Below, piece after piece: positions 32,359 to 43,314 of a stretch of 64,000 nt of DNA (position 1 is the first letter of the stretch; each line of letters opens with the position of its first letter). This DNA comes from Deuterostichococcus epilithicus (lineage: Eukaryota; Chlorophyta; Trebouxiophyceae; Prasiolales; Stichococcaceae): contig JAVTLE010000017.1 of the NCBI GenBank assembly GCA_033439295.1, positions 558,001 through 622,000 on the forward strand, written 5' to 3'. The notes beneath the pieces are model-generated. The model saw only the letters and a list, made by a program, of their open reading frames with translations. It had not been told where the DNA came from and ran no database searches. The translations under genes were made by a program, and so were the position numbers.

Positions 32359-35300
32359 TCACGAATCGTACTGCTGCCTGCGGCAGCAGCAACCAGAACG
32401 TCTTGCTCTGCATTGCAGGCCATGCAGCGACATGGGGCTACACCTCCTTTCGGCCCGCAGGGAAGCGCTGCTTCTCCCTTGCAACCTCCGTTCTGCCGCG
32501 ACATGCAGGCCACTGCCTATGCATGTGTCGCACGCGCAGCCTGTGCACAGAACCTGTGCAGACAGCCCGGGGCCTTGTGCAACATGCTTCGCAGTGCTGG
32601 CAGCCTCCACTCAACCCAGTCGCGCACCTGAGCACCATCTCCGCCTCGCTCTTCCAGTGGCTGACGCTGCTCTGCCCGCGGCCGCGCTTCTCCTTCTCCT
32701 TGTCCTTGCGGTCCTGCCGCGCCCGCGGCAGCGCCGCGCCACCCACGCCCCTGCGCGCGGCAGCCGTTTTTCCTGAGAACAGTGGCTGGCAAAACGAAGG
32801 CTGCGGCCAGGAAGCCGCATCGCGCGCCCGGCAGTGACATGCCACCCATGTACCTGCGCGGCAGCGAGTTTTCTCGGATGACGAGAAGCAGACGCAGATT
32901 AGAGCGTCCCATTTACAGTCCCGTTCCCTTCTGGCCACGATCCTACCACAAGTGCGGCAGCGCCATGCGGCCCACGCCTCTGCGCAAAGGCGCAGCCTTG
33001 TGTGCAACCCAGATGCCACACAGGCGGCAGCGGGGCAAGCAGGAGCGCCAACCAGCCGCGGCCGTGCATCCACAGCGCCTCACAGCAGATGCACGGCGGC
33101 CGCAGTGCTCTTGTCACGCCCGCAGTGTGCAGGGGGCCAAGCAGATGCAGACTTTCCCACAGACCCGGACGGCCCCGGTCGCACACAGGATGTGCAGCGG
33201 CGCCATGAAGGCAACAGGTGTCGCCAGAACAGTGTCACAGCAGGTACAAACTTCACCTTACGGCGGGCGCCATTGAGAGGGGGACACGGGGAGCAGCGCC
33301 ATGCAGGTAAGCAGAAGCAAGGGAATGCAGAATGGCACCTGTCCAGGAATTCGGAGACGGCCATGGGACGTGTCGGCGCCTTCCTGGCGGCCGCGCCGCT
33401 TCCCGGCGGCCGCGCTGCCCCCGGCGCCGCAGGCGCCGCCTCCGCCTCCTCCCTGTAGTGCAGTGCCAACACTTCAGCGCCACCGCCACCGCTGCCGATG
33501 ACGCACACCCACACAGCATCTTGCAATCGAGATATCACGCAGGCTGCAATGGCGGATGCGCCATTCCAGTCTGAGCGCAGATGCAGCACAGGGAGGAGCT
33601 GCCAATCGCGAGCTGCAGAGGTAGCAACACTTTGAAAATTTCTCGACCTGGCGCTGCACCGAAGGAGGCTGCACATGCCCGCAGGGCAGCCACTCTTGGC
33701 ACTCCCACCATTGGTCAACAAGTGTGCGAACTGCTGCGTCGCAAAACAGCACCAGCCTGCAAAGGTCGGCGCCTGGATCACATAGGAGTACCGGCATGCT
33801 GGCGGCCGGCCAGCTGTCGACCGTCCAATACGGCAGCAGATGTTCCACCAGCAGAGCGCCGCCCAATTGGCTCGAGCACTCAGTAGAGAGGTCCAGCGAC
33901 GAGTTTGAAAGTCTCATTGAGACCGTGGCGCACCCGTCATCGGCATTGGGCTTCCACTGGCCGCCCATCAGCGCGACCTGCGCCGCGGTGACCACAAAGT
34001 CGTCCGCCGGCCGCGAGCGCTTTGCTGCCGCGGCGATGACGCCCGGCTGCTGCTTGGGCGCCTCCCCCTGCGCAAACAGGAAAGTTCATGGTTTGGGTCA
34101 GGTTGAAGGTCTCGGGCCAGGAGAGCGACCGCAGACTCGTCCAACACTCTGATGCGCTTCGCTGCCGCAGCGATGACGTCCGCCTGCTGGGGCGCCTGGC
34201 CCTGTGAGCAGTCAGGACGGTGTAGGGCCTAGAAACATCGCATTGGGCGGAAGAGCGACCAGGGAATGTGTTCCGCCGGCCGTGAAAGCTTTGCCGTCGC
34301 GGCGGTAGCAATCAGATTGCCCGGCCGCCTCGCCCTGCAGGGTTCAACACATGCACGGATCAAAACGTGTTGCTGATCCGTCACAGATCGTGCACCGGCT
34401 GCAACCGCTTTGCCGCCGCAGCGGTGACGCCCGCCTGCAAAGACGCCCCGCCCTGCGCGCAGCCAGGGTGCAGGTTTCATGGCGAGCACATCGCCTTTGA
34501 CTGCAACGCCATTCACGGCCGCTGGACAGAGGGTCGACCGCACTTCGGCAGTACTGCCGTGACCCCACGTGCTTCACAAACGGGTCTTGGCGCCAGAGCG
34601 CTCCATGACCTTGCGGTGATGCCGCGCCATGACACGCTTCCCGGCGTGCACCCTAAACAAAACCCGAAACCCCTATGGGGCACTACGCCACACCAGTTTG
34701 CCGCCTGGATGGTCAATCGCTCTACTGCCGGCACAGGTGCGGCAGAGCCCTGGCCACCTTCCAGCCTGATGTCGTGCTGGAGCATTGCTCAGCGTCCAGC
34801 CTGCCCATCGGCATGGATGCTCGGCACAACGTAGTGCACAGGCCCCAGACAGGATAGCACTGCACTGGGCCCCCACCTTTTGTTTTGGCGCCATGCTGGC
34901 GATGTCCCAGCCCGCGGGCCTCTTGTCGCCAGACCTTGCCTCTGCCGCCGCCTTTTCTCGTGCCGCCAGCTCTGCCGCCAGCTCACCGGGCTGCAAAAAA
35001 CAGAGCGCTGTCATACTCAGCAGCATGCAGATGAACACTGGGGTCGACCCCGCCACGTGCGACGCCGCCGCCATTGTCGAAGGAAGTTGTTGGTACGCTT
35101 CATGTAACTTCCGCAGAATCTTCGGGAGTCGTCTCCGGTGCCGCCAGCCCCGCTGCTACCTCCCTGGGCTGGCGGGACCACCGCCTGGCTGTGTCAATGG
35201 CATCTAGTATATGCTGTGGATCACACTGCCGAGTGCGACGCCTCCGGCATGCCGGTCCCGCGTCCTCCCACACTCAGGCGGTCCGCCGGTACAGCCAACA

Positions 35301-36746
35301 CCTCCACAATATCAGCAGAATGTTTCGGATTGGGCCACTCCCAATGCAGCATCTCAGAATCCTCATCGACAGCCAGACATCCCCGTCGCTGGCTGCATGG
35401 ACCAATGAATCGCACACGGACCCTGGCTGGCCAGCCATTACAGGTTGTGCCCTGGCGTCAGCACCGCCTCTACTTCCACATCCCCGTGGCATTCATGGAT
35501 GGTGGCCACTCGTACTGCTGCAGGATGCCGCCTGAGTAGGCCGGCGCCGTCATGCCGCCCTCCACTCGCAACTGCTGGAGAAAGCGGCCCCCACACCCAA
35601 GCTGGCGTGATGCACGTCAGAGCGCCGCTCGCGCCGTGAGCAGGCAATCCCCCTGCTCGACGGCTGTCCTCGAGGCATGCAAAAGCGGAGGAACCCCGCT
35701 CGCTCGCCGGCCGGCAGGGGCGGGTGATGCGCGCCAGCGGCCGCGTCGTCGCGGCGGCGGGCGCATGCCAGGGCCTGCACCGCTGACGCACCCCACACAC
35801 GTTTCCTGGGATCCAGAACAGCTGCCCCAGCAGCGCACCGGCCGGCCCCTGTGTATGGCGCGCGCGATCGGCCGCGTCGCCTCGGGGTCCAGGAACGCCG
35901 GCCGCCCGCCCGCCTGCCCCAGCACGTCGCCCGCCGACGGCAGCGCCGCGGGCGCCGGCGCCGCCGCTGACGCTGTGTCCTCGCCGTAATCCCGCAGCCG
36001 CGCCTCCGCCTCCCGCCGCCGCACCACAGCGCTGTCCTCGCTGCGAGGTTTCACCCGGCTTCTGAGGGAGGTGTGTTGCGCGCCAGCGCTTGCGTTCACA
36101 CAGCGCTTGCGTCCACACGGTAAGGCCACGCAAATGCGGAGACGGCTGCGCGCTCGTTGGCTTGGCTTGTCCGGCCCGTTGCTCAAGTGACCATGCGGCG
36201 CTTCTGCTGAGCGCTTGCGGCCTCAGCCGGAGAGATGACGACGAGAGCTGTAGTGCGTTGTGCTGCGCTACCGTCGAGGCAGCAGCGGTGCTGCCTGTCA
36301 CATCCCCGAGATGCTGCACATGCCACCTGGGCAACAAGTGCCCTGGTGTTTGTTGCATCACTCCGCATGATGTGCCTGGCGAGAGCGGCAATGCCCATGC
36401 GCTGTGCGCCCTGCGCATCCACCTGTCTGAGTCGGAGTTGCCGAAGTAGCTGTCCTCCGAGCCGGAGGGAGTTGCCGCGCCGCCGGCGCCGCTGGCCGTC
36501 CGCTCCGCCGGCAGCACTGGAACAACATTATAGGTAAAAGCTGGGTTGTGTCGAATGCCTCGCACTGCACAGCTCCATTGCGACAGCAGCTTGCAGCTTT
36601 GCATACAGCTGAGCGTTGCGTGGCCGCATCAATGCGCAGGTTGATGCCCCAATGACGCCACGGCAGGGCAAGCGCATGCCTGGTGGCGGAGGCGAGTCGC
36701 CGGAGGTGTTGTCTGAGTCGTTTCCATACGCAGCCAGGCCTTCCAT
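32359..36746 (-). CDS. Conserved eukaryotic protein of unknown function (345 aa)
   Basis: Ten exons, all phases closing: 36746-36680, 36516-36423, 36061-35839, 35574-35474, 35097-35049 (least certain), 34990-34877, 34067-33934, 33452-33339, 32750-32628 and 32377-32359. The N-terminus MEGLAAYGNDSDN resembles acidic starts of several nuclear/splicing proteins. The middle has LPSAGDVLGQ and GGRPAFLDP, a coiled ELAAELAAREKAAAEARS, AAAAKRSRPADDF and PMAVSEFLDRGVGG. The C-terminus (RQDRKDKEKEKRGRGQSS, then HWKSEAEMVLRQQYDS) looks strongly constrained. I recall similar C-termini in plant and animal proteins but cannot name the family. Intron 1 has a GC donor and the last coding exon is 19 nt. Three exons have degenerate copies. 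It lies between the two histone pairs but is not histone-related. Confidence 0.75.
32952..32998 (-). repeat. Degenerate copy of unknown-protein exon 9 start
   Basis: Resembles the acceptor and first 40 nt of the exon at 32750-32628 (shared TGCGGCAGCGCC, CCCACGCC and CTGCGC blocks on the plus strand). It lies about 230 bp upstream in the preceding intron and even retains the GCGCAG acceptor. Confidence 0.7.
34130..34460 (-). repeat. Three degenerate copies of unknown-protein exon 7 start
   Basis: Units at about 34138-34205, 34265-34340 and 34395-34455 each repeat the start of exon 7 (34067-33934), with the shared plus-strand pattern CGCTTTGCTGCCGC-GCGATGACGCCCG and a trailing GCGCC...CCCTG. 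Spacing is a regular 125-130 bp. With the exon this makes a four-unit array. Confidence 0.85.
34651..34673. repeat. Telomere-like intronic tract
   Basis: CCCTAAACAAAACCCGAAAC followed by CCC resembles degenerate CCCTAAA units. It lies in the intron between exons 6 and 7 of the unknown-protein gene. Confidence 0.45.
35310..35370 (-). repeat. Degenerate copy of unknown-protein exon 4
   Basis: The minus strand reads EMLHWEWPNPKHSAD against ILQQYEWPPSMNATG in exon 4 (35574-35474), with matching bases through GAGTGGCC. It sits in the next intron about 165 bp away. Confidence 0.65.
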
Positions 36747-37369
36747 CGGGCTCTTGTTGGTCAAAAGGTTCCAAACCGGTCGGTTGATGTGACTTCAGCA
36801 CAGCTCGGTCCGATCGGTTGACTGGTGAGAATGTGGTGCACGCACCAGGGGCGTGTCAAGAGCGTATGAATCCATACGAAGGTAGAGAATGCACTGGGAA
36901 ATCGAAATGATTGATTGCGGACATGTGCAATCGATCACGCAAAGAGTATGGGCAAAGGGTGGAACGGGGCTGGAAAACCGAATGTACCTTGAGTCTGACG
37001 TTGTGGGTGTTGCCATGCGAGACACACCATGTTGGACCAAGACGGGGCTGGGTAGGCACGCGAGGGTCTGCCAACCTCTAGATATATATGTGCGCTGGTG
37101 CCGGCCCTCGCACCCATTGGCCCGCGCTGCGGCGGCGGCGCTTGTGCCAACTCGCAGTTGGACTAGGTAGAGGCCCCCTTCTAAGCTTCCGAGTGGGCAG
37201 TGGTCACAGCAGCAGCACGAGTGCGGTTCATGCTGGTTTGTGAAGAGTGTGGGGAATTGGAATGTGTTTGATGGATGTTCGGGGACAACAAGATGGGGTC
37301 AGAAGCTTCCGGCGCGAAGTGGTGGTGTTTAGAAACACCAGTGGTTTGGGTCAAGACGCAGCGACAAGC
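36747..37369. other. Intergenic between unknown-protein gene and H3
   Basis: Contains the 5' flank of the reverse unknown-protein gene and, at its right end, the H3 3' stem-loop. A TATATAT stretch lies at 37081-37088, far from either start. No gene seen. Confidence 0.4.
37323..37340 (-). terminator. Histone 3' stem-loop (H3)
   Basis: TGGTGTTTAGAAACACCA (plus strand) lies 30 nt beyond the H3 stop. Same family as the loops of the other three histone genes. Confidence 0.92.
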
Positions 37370-39217
<1,848 letters not shown>

Positions 39218-39248
39218 AGACAGCAAGAGCACCTTGCAACCAAACAAC

Positions 39249-39266
39249 TGGTGTTTCTAAACACCA
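39249..39266 (+). terminator. Histone 3' stem-loop (H4)
   Basis: TGGTGTTTCTAAACACCA, a perfect palindrome 32 nt after the H4 stop. Same form as the other three histone loops. Confidence 0.93.
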
Positions 39267-39637
39267 CCACGAAACCTGGAAGCCAACACTGTACCGTAAC
39301 GATGGAGAGCAAGGCCAAAGCGCCATGGCTGCGTGCTGGCTGCATAACACACCCCCTCCACCCCTGCCGTGGTGCCCCTGCAGGATGCACCTAGGGTTGT
39401 TTGTCTGTGACCGGCCTTGGGGTTTGGCGACAAGTTAACAGTAATTGTGATTGGTGTGGTGCGCGTTCCGCACCATGCGTAGTGCAAGTTCGGCAAACAC
39501 TCTGCAAGCAAGCAAACGACACTATTTCCTGTCAGTCACGCCGCACGATGTGATCACAGTATCCATGAAATCCCCTCTCATATGCTCTTCGTCCAATTCT
39601 TCAGATCTGCGGCCAGGCAAGCGGCCATACATGTCGG

Positions 39638-40865
39638 CTAGGCTGCACCCATACAGAGCTGGCCCGCAGCGGTCTGCAGCGCATCGATCAGCGGCGGCTG
39701 TCCCCGGAAGCGCATCACGAGCTCCTGTAGAATAGTGCGATCCTCCGGCAGGGACCACTTGTGGGCCGCAGCCGACGAGGTCGCGGGCGCCGCTGAGACT
39801 GCAGCCGCTGTCGTGCGGTTGGTCTGCTGTGCAGGGGGCAGCGTTGCACCAAGCGTGCCTCCAGCGCTAGGGTGGCCGGTGATACGATGACCAGCGCCTC
39901 CTGCGTGGCAACGATAGGCGGGGCCTGCTGCGACGCCGCATGGGCTGCCCGCCGGTGTGCTGCTGCCCAGCCGATGCAGCGGCCGGCGCTGCTGCCATCT
40001 GCAGGCGGCTGCGGCCGCGCTCCTCCTGCCCGCCTGCCGGCTGCGCGGCAGCGGCGCCTGCGGGGGGAGGGATCGTCAAGTCACGGGGCAGCTGTCGTCC
40101 GCGACCGCTGGACATGACCAACCTGGACATGCATGGAGCTGGGCGGCATCGCTTCTGGCATGAACGGCCACCGGATGCACGCTGGCAGTCGGTGCCCCCT
40201 GGAAATGCACCAGTCATGCAAGAGGGTGCTTGGAATCTGCGCACCCCCGGCGGCGGCGGGGAAGTCAAACGCCATTGAAGAGCCAATGCAGCCGCACCTC
40301 CGCGTGCCGCCACGATCGCGCTGCTCCTGCTGCCGGACCGCCGGCAGCGCGGCGGCGGCGGCACCTGCTTGCAGGAGCACAACGGCTCTTGGTCAGGCTG
40401 CTGCCGCCCACTGTGCAGGAAGGGTCCGCTCTCGGAGGCTGGGCGGCAGGCCGCTCTGCAGTGCAGACGACCACAGCACATACCATGCAGGCCTGCCCGA
40501 ATCATTTATCGAACACTACATGTGTTCACAGGGTTCACACTGCACATCTGCGGCGGCGGGGATGTCGCATGGGATTGGCGATCTTGCTGCTGGACCGCTG
40601 GCTGCTTGCAGGGAAGAAGAGCTGGCAGAAAACGGCTGCTAGTCAAGCAGCTGCCTGCCGCCTATCGCCGCCTCTTGTAATGCCGAAGTTGTTGAAGTCC
40701 TGATTGGTCTGCTGGAACGATAGGCTGCTGCTTACTATATATACTGCATGCTGGGCAACCTCCGCCGCTGCTGCGCCGCCGCCGTCTGAAGCGCTGCCAC
40801 GACTACTCAGGCTCTGCAGCGCCGCGAACCCCCAAAGCCTCTCTCTAAAGACAGTCTCGATGCGC
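39638..40865 (-). CDS. Unresolved Ala/Gln-rich gene
   Basis: The best exon is 39826-39638, which reads QTNRTTAAAVSAAPATSSAA followed by HKWSLPEDRTILQELVMRFR and a stop after QLCMGAA. Upstream minus-strand segments rich in Ala, Gln and Pro (for example SLSSRGSASDGGGAAAAEVA near 40820-40760, and around 40380-39930) look like further exons, but I could not close the splice phases. The HKWS-EDRTIL stretch faintly recalls a SANT/Myb helix. No function assigned; the 5' limit is approximate. Confidence 0.35.
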
Positions 40866-41132
40866 AACAGCGGGCACGGCATTGCTCGTGCTACATGATC
40901 AAAGGAGTTTTTGACTGATGAATTCGAAATTAAGATGCTACAGGACGCTGAAGACGAAAAAGAAGCGCCAAGCGACCAGAATGGGTATAATCGGCTAGGT
41001 TGATCGTCGCTCGAAAGGGGCCAGTCGAACGGGAGCAGCCAGGTCGTTAATCAGGCTGGCCGAGGAATGATAGGACTAGGCAGCATAGACACAAGTTTGA
41101 TTCACCGAAGGTGATCAAACTCAATTCGGTGC
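40866..41132. other. Intergenic with a 3' hairpin
   Basis: The 3' flank of the secreted PEBP gene. It contains the hairpin at 41094-41121 and no coding sequence that I can support. Confidence 0.5.
41094..41121 (-). terminator. 3' UTR hairpin after secreted PEBP
   Basis: An 8-bp stem (AGTTTGAT with ATCAAACT) continues after a one-base bulge into CACC-GAA-GGTG. It starts 12 nt after the stop. The CACCGAA strand can also pair with TTCGGTG at 41125-41131, so two exclusive folds are possible. A role in 3' processing is inference. Confidence 0.55.
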
Positions 41133-42328
41133 TCACGGCCCAAGATCAGGCTGGCTTGTAAACCACTGCACCGCCACCGGCTGCCCCAGATTGTACCGAG
41201 CGGCGAATGCGTTCACGTTGAAGCTCGAGCGGCCATCCATCGGCGTCACTGGCACCGAAACCTGTCCGTTCTGCCGGAACAGCATCAAGACGTAACGGTG
41301 GATTCCCATTGGCGGCATGGGGCCATTGTACGTCGTGACCGCAGTGCCTGCAACGCAGATTCGACTCCGTCTCAAGTGGTTAACTGCACTGCCGTACAGG
41401 ACGCGAATGTCCCACTAGTGCACTGCATCATCAAGAGCTCCCAGCGCAATGCAGGGCGGTTGGCGAAGCTGCAATCAGGATGGCATCAGATGAACCTTCT
41501 TGCTGGTGCCAGCTACAGCAAGCCAGACCTTTCGTGATGCGGCCGTTGGGCGCGTTGATGACGCCCCAGTGCCAGATGTTGCGGCGGGTGGGCATCTCAG
41601 GGGACCTGCAGGCATCAGGTGCACTACGTCATTGCTGTGCGTGTTGTCCATGCATCTATGCTTTCCATGTTTTGTTATGTATGCGCAGATGCCCATCATG
41701 ATGCGTATACACGTGCTTGGATGCAGAACCTACGGCGCGTCAGGGTCGGCCATAATCAAGGTGTAGTACGTCCTCCTCGGCACCGTGCAGGCGCCAGGCC
41801 TGCAGGACACGCTGACGGTGGGCGCAGAAGCGCTCTGCGGTGGCACAAAAAACGGGTCACCACATCGCACGACGGCGTTGGCGGTGGTACTTTCGTTCAG
41901 ACCTCGGTTGCCTCGGTTGATCTGTCGCCTATCAAGCACAGGAGCATGCATAAGAACAGCTGCACAGCAGATGCAGGCCGCCATGCAAGGTGTGGCTGAC
42001 ATGCTGCCGCACATACCGCATTGATGGAGAAGAGGTTGCCGGCATCGACGGCTCCGCTAGGGAAGGCGACGTCGAATTTGAGCTTGCCGTCCAGTGATAC
42101 GCCGCTGCGGCGCAGTTCCCATTTCCCTTCACTTGGAGTTTTTAATTGCCTTACGTACCCGAGCATGGCAGACCGACATGATCCCACGCAGAAACATAAG
42201 CACCTTATGACGTCAGGCACAATCTTATTCCGCGCAAGCAGCTCAGCCGTGATGGGTGTCTGTGCTTGTGCAGCGCCGGCGCACACGGCCAGCGCCGTCA
42301 GCAGCAGGGCGGCCGCGGCCTTTGCCAT
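41133..42328 (-). CDS. Secreted PEBP-family protein
   Basis: Phosphatidylethanolamine-binding protein with a signal peptide. The five exons I infer are 42328-42204, 42131-42017 (or from 42149), 41921-41734, 41605-41529 and 41347-41133, about 239 aa. The N-terminus MAKAAAALLLTALAVCAGAA is a clear secretory signal with likely cleavage near AQA. PEBP motifs follow: KIVPDVI, the DPDAPSPEMPTRRNIWHW ligand-site segment, VINAPNG, and GPMPPMGIHRYVLMLFRQ, ending in VAVQWFTSQPDLGP. Fungal and algal secreted PEBPs exist, but the ligand here is unknown. It differs clearly from the cytosolic PEBP at 57547. Confidence 0.88.
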
Positions 42329-43313
42329 GCTCCAAACTCTGTCACGGAAGGAACTTTAATTTTGAAGCTAAATAGGGGTTATAGCGAGGCCTTGGGATTG
42401 AAGCTGAACAGGGACTGCATCGGTACGGCCTGCACACTGTCGTCGATACCGTTTCGAGCCTGACATCTGCACGCGAGACGATGCATCACGACTGACAGCA
42501 CATTGAGAGTGCAACTTCTAACTCGCGTCTTGTGCTCCATCGACGTGCGCGTGCCCAGAATATGCGGCTCGGCATGCACGCCGTTGATGAGGAAGTTTCC
42601 GCTGCCGATCGTCATGCAGATTACCATTGATCGCAGTTTTACACTGCAAGCATCATGGGTTCAGCCCTTGCATTGCTTCGGCGGAGACAGCACGCCTTTG
42701 CCGGCGTCCGGATGCATGTGGACGTTGGGGGCATCGGGCGCTTGTGCGCGGCCGGGAGCTTGTGCAGTAGTCTATCCCACCTGTAAGTCCGTGGAGCAGT
42801 GAAGTTGCAGCGCTCGAACCGCTGATCCGCGTTGATGACATCAAGAGTAATAAGAGGTCTCACGACGTCACCCAGGTTGTGCGGTCGAAACTGTGACGTG
42901 GCTGTAATGCACGTGCGAAGCTGGCCAGCTGTTGCACAAACCCTTTCTGTGCAACCTGTAGGCTGGGGCTCAGCTAGACGTACTCCAACCCGGATGCAAC
43001 AGGAAAGCTGAACTTTGCGAATGCGCGTTGGCGCACGAGATCGAAAATCTGGTCGCAGTTGAAGAGTGGATGTCGCATCGACGCGGCGCGGCTGACAAAA
43101 AGCAAACATGTGGATTACAGCAGCAAACCAGGCAAAAACCAGTAACTCAATCCAGCGCGCAGCTGAACACGGGCAATTAAGCAGATTCTGGTGTACACGG
43201 TACTTCTCTGAATCGCATACTTCACTGAGACGCCATCACCGGCGAACGGAAGCCTGCGCTTCACTGGCTGGCTGCCTTCCATCTGGAGGCTCGACCGAGT
43301 CGCTGCGACTCGG
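42329..43313. other. Intergenic; no confirmed gene
   Basis: Between the secreted PEBP start and the permease stop. Two minus-strand frames (around 42627-42379 and 43109-42639) are moderately long but show no domain or splice logic, so I leave them unannotated. TTACA at 43115-43119 reads TGTAA on the minus strand and could be the permease polyadenylation signal. Confidence 0.4.
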
Positions 43314-43314
43314 T
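43294..43314 (-). terminator. Hairpin abutting the permease stop codon
   Basis: ACCGAGTCG-CTG-CGACTCGGT forms a perfect 9-bp stem with a 3-nt loop, whose first base is the last base of the stop codon. It may act in 3' processing or mRNA stability; this is inference. Confidence 0.6.

Noticed and set aside
33080-33995. Long minus-strand open frames continuing past the exon 34067-33934
   Set aside because: A donor in the correct phase at 33933 links to 33452 and rebuilds a continuous protein. The read-through sequence is Cys/Trp/Arg-rich and unlike coding DNA here.
40730-40746. TATATATA box-like run
   Set aside because: It coincides with a possible splice donor of the unresolved Ala/Gln-rich gene and has no start codon at a suitable distance.
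42379-43109. Two minus-strand frames between the secreted PEBP and the permease
   Set aside because: No recognisable family, no phase-compatible splicing to neighbours, and amino-acid content typical of random GC-rich sequence.
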